A stretch of 64,000 bases of DNA from Saprospiraceae bacterium (GCA_020629035.1 JAHDEC010000006.1:1-64000); one strand, 5' to 3'; shown: positions 27,491 through 37,436, numbered from the stretch's first letter. Notes: generated from the letters alone by a model not told the origin. A program made the numbers and translations.

Positions 27491-30400
27491 ATGAAACATA
27501 TACTATCGCTTCTAATTGTTCTGTTGGTTTCAGCTCAAGGTTTTGCTCAGTTTAAACAAGCAGCGCCTAGCCAGAAAAAAATCAATACAGACAACTTAAA
27601 AATTAATAAGATTAACAAAGTAGTAAAGCCTTCCAACGATCATGAGGGTTTTCGCTATCATGAATCTATAAACTTTAAAAATCGAGATCAGCGTAATGTT
27701 GCGCAATCAGCTGTTTCTTTAAACAGAACAAACAATGAATTTGGAGTGCCACAATTAATTGAGGTCCATACTCAAGTTAAAAAGAGCAACTTCGCTAGAG
27801 CTGATTTTTATCAATTGTTGGAAAGCCAACGAGAAGTGCTACAACAAACTGAAATCGTACAATCTTTCAGACCTATCAATGAGAAGATGGAAGACATTGG
27901 ACAATATCATGTTAAAGCAAATCAATACGCAAATGATGTAAGAGTTTATGATGGTCAAATTAGCACACACTTCTATCAGGATGGAAAACGACTAATTATG
28001 GGGAGAGTGATTCCTGCAGAAATGTTCGAAGGACTAGCGCATCAAGCTAGCACTACTAAAGATCAAGCATTTGAGACTATTCAATCAAATTTTACACATT
28101 ATCAAACAGTGGAATGGTTTGAAAAAGATTTTAATCAGTGGTCTGCGGAACTAGTTTATTACAACCACCATGATCATTATCACTTAGCCTGGTATGTAGA
28201 TGTCTACGAAAATTTAGCCGATAGACACAATTACTTTGTTGATGCAGTGAGTGGTGAAATACTAAATACGTATGGCACTATTTGCAAATTTCATGACCAT
28301 GGAAATCTAGCCCCACCAGATGGACCAACCACCGCGACAAATCAAGATTTGTTAGGAATTAATAGAACCATTAACACTTATGAAGTTGGTAGTACTTTCT
28401 TTATGCTTGATGCATCTAGATCTATGTTCAATGCAGGAGCTTCTGAATTACCAGATGATCCTGTAGGTGGAATTTTGACGCTAGATGCAAAAAACACAGC
28501 ACCTCAGAATAGTGACTTCCAAGTGGAACACGTCACTTCTTCTAATAATAATTGGGGAAATAATCCCACAGGTGTTTCTGCCCATTATAATGCAGGTCAA
28601 TCGTACGAATATTTTAGAAATACACATAACAGAAACTCTATTAATGGAGAAGGTGGATCAGTGTATTCACTCATCAACGTTGCCAACGAAAATGGAAGCT
28701 CTATGGGTAATGCATTCTGGAATGGAATAGCTATGTTTTATGGCAATGGTGATAGTGCATTTTTTCCACTAGCCAGAGCACTTGATGTTGCAGGTCATGA
28801 GATCAGCCATGGTGTGGTACAAAATACAGCAAACTTAGAATACCAAGGAGAATCTGGAGCTATGAACGAATCATTTGCAGATATTTTTGGAGCCATGATC
28901 GACAGAGATGATTGGAAAATTGGTGAGGATGTGGCAAAATCTAATGTATTTCCAGGAGGAGCATTAAGAGATATGCAGGATCCTCATAATAATGCATCCA
29001 CAAATGATTACGGCAGTGGATGGCAACCAAAACATGTAAACGAACAATTTACTGGTTCTCAAGACAATGGAGGTGTACACATAAATAGTGGTATACCAAA
29101 CCATGCTTTCTATCTATTTGCCACAGAAATCAACAAGGACAGAGCAGAGAAAGTATTTTACCGAGCACTGGATGTTTATTTGACAAAGTCTTCGAGATTT
29201 GTGGATTTAAGAAATGCTGTTGTTCAAGCAGCAGATGATCTTTACGGTACTGCTGAAGTAGACGCTGCAAAAAATGCATTTTCGGCAGTAGGAATTGGTG
29301 AGGGAAGTGGAACCACTACCCAAGAAGATGCGGGTGTAAATCCAGGTGATGATTTAATAGCCTTTTTTAATTTGGCTAAAGATGAACTAAACATTGTCGA
29401 TGAAACAGTGAACACAACTTTCTTAGGAAACCCTGTCGTTAGTGGTGGTCTTTTATCCAGAATTAGTGTTACCGATGATGGATCTGAAATGGTCGTTATT
29501 GGTCAAGATCGTTTGATGTATTATATAACGGTAAATTGGGATTCAGGAGATGTGAATGTAAGCGTTTTGAGTAGTGATCCTATTTGGAGAAATGTAGTCA
29601 TTTCCAAAGATGGAGAACACATAGCTGCTTTGTTTGATGATGAAACACCTCGTATTTGGGTTTATAATTTTGCCTCACAGAATCAACGAGAATATGAACT
29701 ATATAACCCGACTTTCTCAGAGGGAGTCTCGACTGGTGATGTACTTTTTGCAGATGCTATGGAGTTCGATATTACAGGACAATATGTAGTATATGACGCC
29801 TCTAATGAGATACCTAGTGGAACTGGAGTTTCTATAGAATATTGGGATATTGGCTTCTTACACTGTTGGGATAGATCAACTAATAATTTTACCTCTAACA
29901 CCAATAATAACTACATTTCAAAGTTATTCTCGGCTTTGCCTGAAGGTGTTAGTGCTGGTAATCCAACCTTTGCTAAAAACTCACCTTTTATCGTAGCCTT
30001 TGATTTGCTAGAAGGTAACAATTACGATTTATTAGGTGCCAATTTAGAAACAGGTGATATAGGAACCCTTTATCAAAATACAGGCTTATCATGGCCAAAT
30101 TACTCTCGAACAGATAATCAAATCATCTATAATTTATCCACCCTTTTTGGAGATGATATTGGGATTACCAATGTAAATGGAGATAAAATTTCACCTGTGC
30201 CTAATTCAGATGATTTCTTAATTATAGGAGCACAATTAGGTGTTTGGTTTGCCAATGGCGATCGAAATCTGTATGTAAATACCGATGATGTAGCCTTGGT
30301 GGAAAGTAATATAAGTCTATTTCCTAACCCTGCTTCTACTCTATTAAACATAGAAGTAAAAGAAGGTAGTTTTGACAATTATTCGGTATATGACTTGAAA

Positions 30401-30529
30401 GGAGCAATCCTTCAAAGTGGCAACCTTCAAAACAATCGAGTAGACATATCTGACTTACCATCTGGACAATACATGATAAAATTAGCGAATCCATTAAACT
30501 GGACTATCAAATCATTTGTAAAGGAGTAA
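27491..30529 (+). CDS. M4 family (thermolysin-like) metallopeptidase with propeller region and T9SS tail
   Basis: A 1012-residue secreted zinc protease. After the signal peptide (to about 20) comes a propeptide with FTP/PepSY-like sequence (about 60-255). The catalytic domain follows (about 285-610) with HEISH (His436, Glu437, His440), the third ligand Glu460 in GAMNESFADIFGAMID exactly 20 residues after His440 as in thermolysin, and HINSGIPNHAFYLFA, the equivalent of the thermolysin His231 region. Residues of about 620-925 form a repeat-rich beta-propeller-like stretch. A type-A T9SS tail follows (LFPNPASTLLNIEV, final IKSFVKE). The lipoprotein gene sits 14 bases upstream. It likely digests extracellular protein. 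Confidence 0.93.
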   Translation: MKHILSLLIVLLVSAQGFAQFKQAAPSQKKINTDNLKINKINKVVKPSNDHEGFRYHESINFKNRDQRNVAQSAVSLNRTNNEFGVPQLIEVHTQVKKSNFARADFYQLLESQREVLQQTEIVQSFRPINEKMEDIGQYHVKANQYANDVRVYDGQISTHFYQDGKRLIMGRVIPAEMFEGLAHQASTTKDQAFETIQSNFTHYQTVEWFEKDFNQWSAELVYYNHHDHYHLAWYVDVYENLADRHNYFVDAVSGEILNTYGTICKFHDHGNLAPPDGPTTATNQDLLGINRTINTYEVGSTFFMLDASRSMFNAGASELPDDPVGGILTLDAKNTAPQNSDFQVEHVTSSNNNWGNNPTGVSAHYNAGQSYEYFRNTHNRNSINGEGGSVYSLINVANENGSSMGNAFWNGIAMFYGNGDSAFFPLARALDVAGHEISHGVVQNTANLEYQGESGAMNESFADIFGAMIDRDDWKIGEDVAKSNVFPGGALRDMQDPHNNASTNDYGSGWQPKHVNEQFTGSQDNGGVHINSGIPNHAFYLFATEINKDRAEKVFYRALDVYLTKSSRFVDLRNAVVQAADDLYGTAEVDAAKNAFSAVGIGEGSGTTTQEDAGVNPGDDLIAFFNLAKDELNIVDETVNTTFLGNPVVSGGLLSRISVTDDGSEMVVIGQDRLMYYITVNWDSGDVNVSVLSSDPIWRNVVISKDGEHIAALFDDETPRIWVYNFASQNQREYELYNPTFSEGVSTGDVLFADAMEFDITGQYVVYDASNEIPSGTGVSIEYWDIGFLHCWDRSTNNFTSNTNNNYISKLFSALPEGVSAGNPTFAKNSPFIVAFDLLEGNNYDLLGANLETGDIGTLYQNTGLSWPNYSRTDNQIIYNLSTLFGDDIGITNVNGDKISPVPNSDDFLIIGAQLGVWFANGDRNLYVNTDDVALVESNISLFPNPASTLLNIEVKEGSFDNYSVYDLKGAILQSGNLQNNRVDISDLPSGQYMIKLANPLNWTIKSFVKE

Positions 30530-30555
30530 CATCGTCTAAACGAGATATAAAGAAA

Positions 30556-30583
30556 GGTAGAATCATTGGTTCTGCCTTTTTTT
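30556..30583 (+). terminator. Rho-independent terminator after the M4 peptidase gene
   Basis: GGTAGAA (30556-30562) pairs with TTCTGCC (30570-30576) around a 7-base loop and is followed by seven T residues. It ends the lipoprotein/M4 transcript about 50 bases before the next gene. Confidence 0.8.
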
Positions 30584-30632
30584 GTATTTATACCCAAACA
30601 AGTCTAAAAAATATATTCCTTAATTTGGCTTT

Positions 30633-31625
30633 ATGGCTGAGAAGAAGAAAATCCTGATTATTCGCTTTAGCTCGATCGGTGATATAGTGCTAACAACACC
30701 CATCATTCGTGCCGTCAAAACTCAATTGGACGCCGAGCTCCACTTCTTAACTAAGCAATCATTTAAAAACCTATTAGCTAATAACCCATACATCGATAAA
30801 ATATGGACCATAGAGAAAAAAGTGGACGAATTAAAAGACCGTTTACAAGCTGTGGGTTATGATCAAATTATAGACTTACATAAAAATCTAAGATCTAAGG
30901 CAATCAAACGGATGTTGAAGGTGCCTTATGTCGACTTTAATAAGATAAACATCCAAAAATGGTTAGCGGTCAATACGCCCATTAATAGACTTCCGGACAA
31001 GCATATTGTGGACAGGTATTTTGAAGCAATAACTGCCCTTAATGTAACTAATGATCAGCAGGGTTTAGATTTCACGCTGCCTACTGATTCAGATACAACA
31101 TTGAACAACATAAAAAAACTGTATGAGATTAATCTCCCTTACGTCTGTATCGCCATTGGAGCAAGCTATCTTACGAAGCGAATGCCTAATGAGCTCGTTA
31201 TTGAGTGCATCGATAGGCTCAAGGTTCCATGTGTATTAATAGGAGGACCAGCAGAAAAAGAAGATGCTAAATTGATTCAAGAAAAAACGGCTTGTGTAAA
31301 TACTGTAGGTGCTCTTAGTATCGATGAGAGTGCAACACTAATAAAACACGCGGCCTGTCTATTAACTCCAGATACAGGAATGATGCATATCGCCGCTGCT
31401 TTAAATACACCTCAGGTTACCGTTTGGGGAAATACCATTCCAGCCTTTGGTATGTATCCTTATCAGTCTAAAGAACATTATCGCATCATTGAAAATAAAG
31501 AACTTTCCTGTCGACCCTGCTCCAAACTAGGTCACCAATCTTGTCCAAAAGGGCATTTTAAATGCATGCAGCAATTAGATTCTGAAAAAATAATCGAAGG
31601 AATTAATGCATTCATCGATAAATGA
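30633..31625 (+). CDS. Glycosyltransferase family 9 (LPS heptosyltransferase-like)
   Basis: A 330-residue GT-B enzyme. The N-terminus KILIIRFSSIGDIVLTTPII is the GT9 signature, and the C-terminal nucleotide-sugar site is seen in ALSIDESATLIKHAACLLTPDTGMMHIAAALNTP (PDTGMMHIA is the key part). A Cys-rich end (CRPCSKLGHQSCPKGHFKCM) is common in this family. It adds a heptose or related sugar to the lipid A-core region at the inner membrane. No other lipopolysaccharide gene is adjacent. It is followed 51 bases later by a prohibitin-like gene. Confidence 0.9.
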   Translation: MAEKKKILIIRFSSIGDIVLTTPIIRAVKTQLDAELHFLTKQSFKNLLANNPYIDKIWTIEKKVDELKDRLQAVGYDQIIDLHKNLRSKAIKRMLKVPYVDFNKINIQKWLAVNTPINRLPDKHIVDRYFEAITALNVTNDQQGLDFTLPTDSDTTLNNIKKLYEINLPYVCIAIGASYLTKRMPNELVIECIDRLKVPCVLIGGPAEKEDAKLIQEKTACVNTVGALSIDESATLIKHAACLLTPDTGMMHIAAALNTPQVTVWGNTIPAFGMYPYQSKEHYRIIENKELSCRPCSKLGHQSCPKGHFKCMQQLDSEKIIEGINAFIDK

Positions 31626-31676
31626 AAATCATTATTGATTAAATTGTGTTGAATAAACTAAATAAAACCAATAAAC

Positions 31677-32525
31677 ATGGCTCAGCGACAACGTCAAAAT
31701 GTAGAAATCCCAAGCAGTTTTGTTAAATATATTTTTCTTGGAATTTTTGCACTAATCCTAATTTCCATTCTAACAAGAACCACCTTTGTAACCATCCCAC
31801 CCGGTAAAAAAGGTATAGTATTTAAGCGTTTTGCCGGTGGTATAGATAAAGAAGCACCACCGAAAGGTCAGGGATTTCATGTGATAGCACCATGGAATGA
31901 ATTAATTCAATACGATGTGAGGATTAATGAAGATTTCGAAAAAATGGAAGTCCTATCTAAAAACGGTTTATCGATTATGGTAGAGATGTCCTATAGATAT
32001 CAACCTATTTCCGATAAAATAGGATATTTACATGGTGAAATTGGGTCTAACTATAAAGCAAGAATCCTGATACCAGAAATAAGATCGGCCACACGGGAGA
32101 TAATAGGTAAATACCTTCCAGAAGAGCTATACTCAACTCAAAGAGAAGCTATTCAAGGTGAAATTCTAAACCGAGTAAAGACAGCCGTTTCACCAAAATA
32201 TATAAATATTGATGCCATTCTTATACGTTCCGTTATCCTTCCGCCAAAATTAAAAGCAGCGATCGAAACGAAACTTGAGGAAGAGCAGTTGTCTTTCCAG
32301 TATGAATTTAAACTTGATAGAGAGAGAAAAGAAGCCGAACGAAAAATCATTGAAGCCCAAGCAAAAGCTGATGCGAACAGAATTTTGAATGCATCGCTTA
32401 CCGATAAAATCCTACGGGATAAAGGTATTGAAGCAACCTTAGAGTTGGCCGAATCACCGAATTCAAAGGTAGTCATTATCGGCAGTGGAGAAGATGGGCT
32501 ACCACTTATATTAGGTAACCAATAG
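31677..32525 (+). CDS. SPFH/prohibitin-family membrane protein
   Basis: A 282-residue protein with one N-terminal TM helix (about 15-36) and an SPFH/band 7 domain (about 40-210). It starts with TFVTIPPGKKGIVFKRFAGG, has the middle motif DVRINEDFEKMEVLSKNGLS, and continues with a coiled coil rich in Glu/Lys/Arg/Ala (about 205-250). The pattern is closest to prohibitins. Such proteins form large ring-like assemblies in the inner membrane that regulate proteases or organise microdomains. A strong terminator follows 17 bases after the stop. Confidence 0.88.
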   Translation: MAQRQRQNVEIPSSFVKYIFLGIFALILISILTRTTFVTIPPGKKGIVFKRFAGGIDKEAPPKGQGFHVIAPWNELIQYDVRINEDFEKMEVLSKNGLSIMVEMSYRYQPISDKIGYLHGEIGSNYKARILIPEIRSATREIIGKYLPEELYSTQREAIQGEILNRVKTAVSPKYINIDAILIRSVILPPKLKAAIETKLEEEQLSFQYEFKLDRERKEAERKIIEAQAKADANRILNASLTDKILRDKGIEATLELAESPNSKVVIIGSGEDGLPLILGNQ

Positions 32526-32542
32526 AAAATATACAAAGCTTG

Positions 32543-32569
32543 AAAGCGCTCAATTTGAGCGCTTTTTTT
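32543..32569 (+). terminator. Rho-independent terminator after the prohibitin-like gene
   Basis: Perfect 11-bp arms AAAGCGCTCAA (32543-32553) and TTGAGCGCTTT (32555-32565) are followed by more T residues to 32569. It ends the plus-strand transcript; its T-tract overlaps the stop codon of the convergent hydrolase gene. In the minus direction the T-run is short, so it is mainly a plus-strand signal. Confidence 0.88.
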
Positions 32570-33527
32570 ATGTCTTATTTTCAGCTCTAAAAAAATCAGC
32601 GATTAGTTTTTCATGCCAGAAAACCTTCCCCTTAGTATAAAAGCCTACGTGGCCTCCATGCTTAGGAGCAACTAATTCAAAATATGGGTGCTCGTCGGAA
32701 AATCGGTAGGGATAACAGTCAGCTGATAAGAAAGGATCATCTTGGGCATTTATGAGCATCAAAGGAATTTGAGTTTTTGCTAAGAACTGAAGCGAACTAC
32801 AGCTTTCGTAATAATGTTCTGCTCCATCATAACCATGCATGGGGCCTGTAAAAAACTCATCAATGTGCCACAAGGTTTTGACCTCATCCAACTTCTCTAT
32901 GGGTACCTCCTTAGGAAATTGCTTATGCTTTAACTTGAGCTTACTAATCAGGCTTCGCTTAAACATTTTGTCATACATTTTATTCTTGGGCTTGATGATT
33001 TCTTGTAAACAATTTGAGAGATGGATAGGTACTGAAACCCCAACTACCCTTTTTACTTTAGGACTTTGTGGGTAAATACCGTCATTAATGTATTTCAATA
33101 CTATATTTCCTCCCAAAGAAAAACCTACAATAAAAATTGCTTCATACGTAGTTTCGTTTTCAGTCACCAATTGGTGTAAGTCATTGGTAAAACCACTGTT
33201 GTACATCGTCTTAAGTCGGTTCATTTCTCCGCTGCAAGAACGATGATTTACGGCTATAACATCAAATTGGTTTTCAGACAAGAAACTTGATAAACCTATC
33301 ATATATTGAGAACTCGTGGAACCTTCTAAACCATGTAAAATGATGACTAATTGACGGTTGTTTTGTAAAATCTGATCAGTGTCAAAAAAATCTCCATCAG
33401 GTGTTTCTATCCTCACTCGAGACCAAATAGGAGTCTCAGGTTTTCTAAATAGTGCTGTGTAAATGGTATTAAATTGACCATTTCTAAAAAATATAGAAGG
33501 TTTATAGTTTAGGTACTTATCAGTCAT
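32568..33527 (-). CDS. YheT-family alpha/beta hydrolase
   Basis: A 319-residue alpha/beta hydrolase. The oxyanion segment is VIILHGLEGSTSSQYM, then VAVNHRSCSGEMNR, the nucleophile elbow GFSLGGN (Ser in GXSXG), and the late Asp and His in INAQDDPFLS and PKHGGHVGF. NHRSCSGE and the GGHVGF end are typical of the YheT/Eli1-type carboxylesterase-like family (human ABHD1/3 relatives). It is likely cytoplasmic; the substrate is unknown. The last codon overlaps the terminator of the convergent prohibitin gene. Confidence 0.88.
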   Translation of the reverse strand: MTDKYLNYKPSIFFRNGQFNTIYTALFRKPETPIWSRVRIETPDGDFFDTDQILQNNRQLVIILHGLEGSTSSQYMIGLSSFLSENQFDVIAVNHRSCSGEMNRLKTMYNSGFTNDLHQLVTENETTYEAIFIVGFSLGGNIVLKYINDGIYPQSPKVKRVVGVSVPIHLSNCLQEIIKPKNKMYDKMFKRSLISKLKLKHKQFPKEVPIEKLDEVKTLWHIDEFFTGPMHGYDGAEHYYESCSSLQFLAKTQIPLMLINAQDDPFLSADCYPYRFSDEHPYFELVAPKHGGHVGFYTKGKVFWHEKLIADFFRAENKT

Positions 33528-33618
33528 ATTAATACTGATTCTAATTAAGGATTCTCAGATTAGAAACATTCAACTTAATTTCACATTTATGTGTAATTTA
33601 TAATAAATATATTACACT

Positions 33619-34326
33619 ATGCTAGCTATTAGTTATATCCTTCTTTCAGTCATAATGACCATACTTATTTTATCAGGTATATGGTATTCCTTAGTCAAGT
33701 TTTACGATACAAAACAAGCAGCAAAAAGACCTTTTATAAAATCTGTAGCTGTTCTTCTTGGGTGGCATATTTATCTAGTGCTGATAAGTCAAACTGATTT
33801 AATAAAGGATATTTCTCTACCTCCCAAGCTTCCGATCTTAATCTTCGGTCCGATCATTCTTATGGTAGTTATTGCTTGGACTAAATACAAAAATGATCCT
33901 CGCCTAGATGCTTTGCCGCAAAGCTGGCCTATCTATTATCAGACCTTTAGAATAGCGGTAGAAACCATGATCCATTTCACTTTTATAGCCGCCATTTTAC
34001 CTAAATCAGCATCCTTCAATGGATATAACTTTGATATAATGATGGGAATATTAGCACCCTTTGTTGCCTATTTTTTAGTCAAGAACAATAAACAAAAACC
34101 ATTGGTAAAATATTGGAACATGCTGGGCATCATTATGGTGCTTTTTGTAGCCTTTATTGTAGCTAGTTCGATATACAATCCTTCTATTTGGGGTTCTGAA
34201 ACTATATTGGTGGATCTTAAATTCGTGGAAATGCCTTATTTATTGTTAGCGGGTTTCCTAGCTCCTTCCGCTATTATTATTCACATTATTTCCCTCATGC
34301 AAGGTAGAAAATCTAAGCTAACTTAA
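33619..34326 (+). CDS. Seven-helix membrane protein of unknown function
   Basis: A 235-residue integral membrane protein with about seven hydrophobic helices (roughly 3-23, 43-58, 72-87, 113-128, 141-155, 168-186, 209-228) and short polar loops. I see no enzyme motif or known family. It stands between the divergent YheT hydrolase and the acyl-CoA dehydrogenase (82 bases downstream, same strand). It might be co-expressed with the latter, but its role is unknown. Confidence 0.65.
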   Translation: MLAISYILLSVIMTILILSGIWYSLVKFYDTKQAAKRPFIKSVAVLLGWHIYLVLISQTDLIKDISLPPKLPILIFGPIILMVVIAWTKYKNDPRLDALPQSWPIYYQTFRIAVETMIHFTFIAAILPKSASFNGYNFDIMMGILAPFVAYFLVKNNKQKPLVKYWNMLGIIMVLFVAFIVASSIYNPSIWGSETILVDLKFVEMPYLLLAGFLAPSAIIIHIISLMQGRKSKLT

Positions 34327-34408
34327 CTCTGAGTATAATTTTTATTCTAATAATTGATTAAATACCATATTTTACTTAACTTAGACTATACTTAAAGTTA
34401 ATTTAACC

Positions 34409-36199
34409 ATGGAGATAACACAGGCAATATTAAGAAAAGGTGGTGATTTTTTAACCACAGAAAACGAAGAAGGAGCAATCTACTCACCGGAGAATTTTAC
34501 TGAGGAACATCAAATGATAAAATCATCAGTAGACGAATTTGTGGAAACGCAAATATTCCCAAATGCTGAGAAGATTGAAAAAATGGAAAATAATATTGCT
34601 GCAGACATGTTAGAGATGTGCGGTGATCTAGGCTTCTTAGGTGCTCACATGCCAGAGGAATACAATGGAATGGATCTAGATTTTATCAGCAATGCTCTAA
34701 TCGCAGAAGGCATAGGTTGTGCTGGATCGTTTTCAGTTCCAGTAAATGCCCATGTGGGTATAGGTATGTTGCCCGTTTATTATTTTGGTACTCCTGAGCA
34801 GAAAAGTAAATACTTGACCGGCTTATCAACGGGTCAACTAAAAGCAGCCTACTGCCTAACTGAACCAGGTGCCGGTAGTGATGCCTTATCGGGCAAAACC
34901 CGAGCTATTCTAAATGACAGCAAGACTCATTATATAATTAATGGACAAAAGATGTGGATTTCCAATGCTGGTTTTGCTGATCTTTTTACCGTATTTGCTC
35001 AAGTTGATGGCGATAAGTTTACCGCATTTTTAGTTGAAAAAGGAACACCTGGCTTAAGCTTAGGTGAGGAAGAAAGAAAAATGGGTATTAAAGGTTCTTC
35101 TACCAGAATGGTGTTTTTAGAAAATGTAGAAGTACCTGTTGAGAATGTATTGGGTGACATAGGAAAAGGACATTTAATTGCTTTTAATTCACTCAACATT
35201 GGAAGATATAAACTAGGTATCTCTTGTTTGGGTGGTGCTAAAAAAGTAACAACCAAAAGTATAGAATACGCCAATGAGCGTATCCAATTTGGTGTGCCAA
35301 TTGCAAGTTTTGGAGCGATTAAATCTAAGATTGCTCAACAGTCCATAAAATGCTTTGCCACAGAATCTGTAAGCTATCGGATAGCTAAATGGATGAATGA
35401 TGAAATAGAAAATCAATTAGAAAAAGGAGAAACTAAATCTCAAGCTAAATTAAAAGCAGCAGATGAATTTGCCTTAGAATGTTCAATATTGAAAATCCTA
35501 GGTAGTGAAATTTTAGATTATGTAGTTGATGAAAATGTGCAAATCCATGGTGGGATGGGTTTTTCCGAGGAAGGAACCGCTGCAAGAGCTTACAGAGATT
35601 CTAGAATTAATAGAATTTTCGAAGGCACCAATGAGATTAATCGTCTACTTATGATTAATCGCTACTTCAAAAAAGTACTCGGTGGTGATATTGATTTGGC
35701 TAAGGCTGCATTGAATGTTCAGGCCGAGTTACAAAATGGCACCAAAAAAGACTATAGCAACTTTGCATATTCAGCTGAAAGAGCGGCTGTAGATAATCTT
35801 AAAAAACTGAATCTAATGTTCTTAGGATTTGCTGGGCAATTATCCATGCAAAAGACTATTAACCTTAAAGAAGAGCAAGAAATATTAATGGCATTATCCG
35901 ATTTAATGAATGACGCTTACACATTGGAGTCTACTTTATTACGTGTAGAAAAACTGAATAAAGCCGCTAAAGATTCTATGGATGTATATGAGTCTATACT
36001 CAAAGCATTATGTCAAGAAAGCATGTTTAAAAGCTACACAAATGCAATGAATTTGTGTTCCATGATTTGCCCTGAAGAAATGACTGGTTTATTTGTACGT
36101 GGTATTAAGACGCTAACTAAATATCCTTTACAAAATCAAAAGACCCATTATAGAAAAGTGGCCGATCACATGATTGCACTTAACGAATATAAGCTGTAA
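34409..36199 (+). CDS. Acyl-CoA dehydrogenase (very-long-chain type)
   Basis: A 596-residue FAD enzyme that oxidises acyl-CoA to trans-2-enoyl-CoA, the first step of beta-oxidation. The three-domain core is at about 25-420: AYCLTEPGAGSDA (FAD and substrate binding), WISNAGFADLFTVFA, ALAECSILK-like middle region, and NVQIHGGMGFSEE. RDSRINRIFEGTNEINRLL carries the catalytic Glu in the FEGTNEI position, as in VLCAD/ACAD9. An extra C-terminal helical region (about 430-596) also fits the VLCAD-like group. It faces an acyl-CoA thioesterase on the opposite strand, 3 bases away. Confidence 0.92.
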   Translation: MEITQAILRKGGDFLTTENEEGAIYSPENFTEEHQMIKSSVDEFVETQIFPNAEKIEKMENNIAADMLEMCGDLGFLGAHMPEEYNGMDLDFISNALIAEGIGCAGSFSVPVNAHVGIGMLPVYYFGTPEQKSKYLTGLSTGQLKAAYCLTEPGAGSDALSGKTRAILNDSKTHYIINGQKMWISNAGFADLFTVFAQVDGDKFTAFLVEKGTPGLSLGEEERKMGIKGSSTRMVFLENVEVPVENVLGDIGKGHLIAFNSLNIGRYKLGISCLGGAKKVTTKSIEYANERIQFGVPIASFGAIKSKIAQQSIKCFATESVSYRIAKWMNDEIENQLEKGETKSQAKLKAADEFALECSILKILGSEILDYVVDENVQIHGGMGFSEEGTAARAYRDSRINRIFEGTNEINRLLMINRYFKKVLGGDIDLAKAALNVQAELQNGTKKDYSNFAYSAERAAVDNLKKLNLMFLGFAGQLSMQKTINLKEEQEILMALSDLMNDAYTLESTLLRVEKLNKAAKDSMDVYESILKALCQESMFKSYTNAMNLCSMICPEEMTGLFVRGIKTLTKYPLQNQKTHYRKVADHMIALNEYKL

Positions 36200-36202
36200 G
36201 TC

Positions 36203-37078
36203 TTATTTCTTTATTATTCTTAGAAGTCCTTCTTGAGCCACACTTGCTACAAGGTTACCACTTCTATCGAAAATCGAACCTGTACAAAATCCGGTGGAAT
36301 TTGCCATTGTAGGACTATTAACTGCATACAATAACCAATCGTCAGCCTTTATCGGTCTATGAAACCACATAGCATGATCTATACTTGCCAAATGCATTGG
36401 AGTAGTAAATAAGGACACATCATGTGGAAATAATGCTGTAATCAAAAGACTAAAATCCGAAGCATAAGCAGTAACGGCTTCATGTATTCTTCGATCCGCC
36501 GGCAATGTTCCATTTGCCTTAAACCAAACATGACTTAAGGGCGGGCGCTTTCCAGGATGGAAGGGATCAAATTTTTCCAAAGGATGGAAAATTAACGGAC
36601 TTTCTTTAGCATAAAGCCCTTTAGGCTTAATATCAAATCGCTCTGCAAACTGCGCAAAGTTATCAGCAAAAGAAGATAGTGATTCGGCATCAGCAACATT
36701 TAATGCAGGTTTTTGATGTTCTAAAGGAGAATCTTCCTGGATGTGAAACGAAGCAGCAAGAATAAAAATCATTTTTTCATCCTGAAATGCCGTAACTCTT
36801 CTAGTAGAAAACGATTTTCCGTCTCGAATAATAGCCACTCGATACTTAATGGTTTTACTATTATCCCCTCTCCTTAAAAAGTAACTGTGAAGTGAATGGA
36901 TGCATCGTTCCTTATCCACCGTCTGATAAGCAGCAGTGATGGCTTGTGATAGCACTTGCCCACCATACACCGAAAAACTTCCGATATCTAAATTGGAAGC
37001 ATCGAATTCACATTCATCAACTTTCTTTAGTGCTAAGATGTCTAATAAATCAGGGAGCAAACTATTTTTCATGGCCAA
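36203..37078 (-). CDS. tesB: Acyl-CoA thioesterase II
   Basis: A 291-residue double hot-dog enzyme that hydrolyses acyl-CoA to free acid and CoA. Landmarks are SVYGGQVLSQAITAAY, SLHSYFLRRGDN and SFSTRRVTAFQ in the first half, and DHAMWFHRPIKADDWLLYAV, then GSIFDRSGNLVASVAQEGLLR in the second, all typical of TesB. Length matches E. coli TesB (286). Its start overlaps the 3' end of the upstream membrane protein gene by 17 bases, so those two are coupled. With the neighbouring acyl-CoA dehydrogenase it suggests a fatty-acid oxidation locus. Confidence 0.92.
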   Translation of the reverse strand: MAMKNSLLPDLLDILALKKVDECEFDASNLDIGSFSVYGGQVLSQAITAAYQTVDKERCIHSLHSYFLRRGDNSKTIKYRVAIIRDGKSFSTRRVTAFQDEKMIFILAASFHIQEDSPLEHQKPALNVADAESLSSFADNFAQFAERFDIKPKGLYAKESPLIFHPLEKFDPFHPGKRPPLSHVWFKANGTLPADRRIHEAVTAYASDFSLLITALFPHDVSLFTTPMHLASIDHAMWFHRPIKADDWLLYAVNSPTMANSTGFCTGSIFDRSGNLVASVAQEGLLRIIKK

Positions 37079-37436
37079 ATCGATCTAAATCTTTAAAATA
37101 AAACAATCCAAAAACGGCCACTAAAACCAAATGGACAATCCAAGGTCCTTTATGAGTTAATGTACCCGTCTGTAACATACCGTGTAAATGAAATACCACA
37201 AATACTTGAAAGGCTAACAAGATTAAATAAATCTGTTTAAACATTCCTCGATATTCAAAATGCTTCCATAGCACAAGCGACAGCGCTCCTACAGCAGCTG
37301 CAAGTAAGCCATACATTCTGATTAAATGTAGACTCTCATCCGTATACTCCTTTAGGAATAAAAACTCAGGTTTAGCTAACAAAATAATAGCCCCCAAAAG
37401 TTCGATTATTCCATGTATTAATAATGCTTTATTCAT
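37062..37436 (-). CDS. Four-helix membrane protein of unknown function
   Basis: A 124-residue integral membrane protein with four hydrophobic segments (about 4-22, 40-60, 68-86, 100-117) and a C-terminal basic tail (KDLDRFGHEK). It has no recognised family, though the shape resembles small DoxX-like or DUF-type inner membrane proteins. Its 3' end overlaps the tesB start by 17 bases, indicating co-translation. The divergent TetR-type regulator starts 104 bases upstream on the other strand and may control this pair. Confidence 0.65.
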   Translation of the reverse strand: MNKALLIHGIIELLGAIILLAKPEFLFLKEYTDESLHLIRMYGLLAAAVGALSLVLWKHFEYRGMFKQIYLILLAFQVFVVFHLHGMLQTGTLTHKGPWIVHLVLVAVFGLFYFKDLDRFGHEK

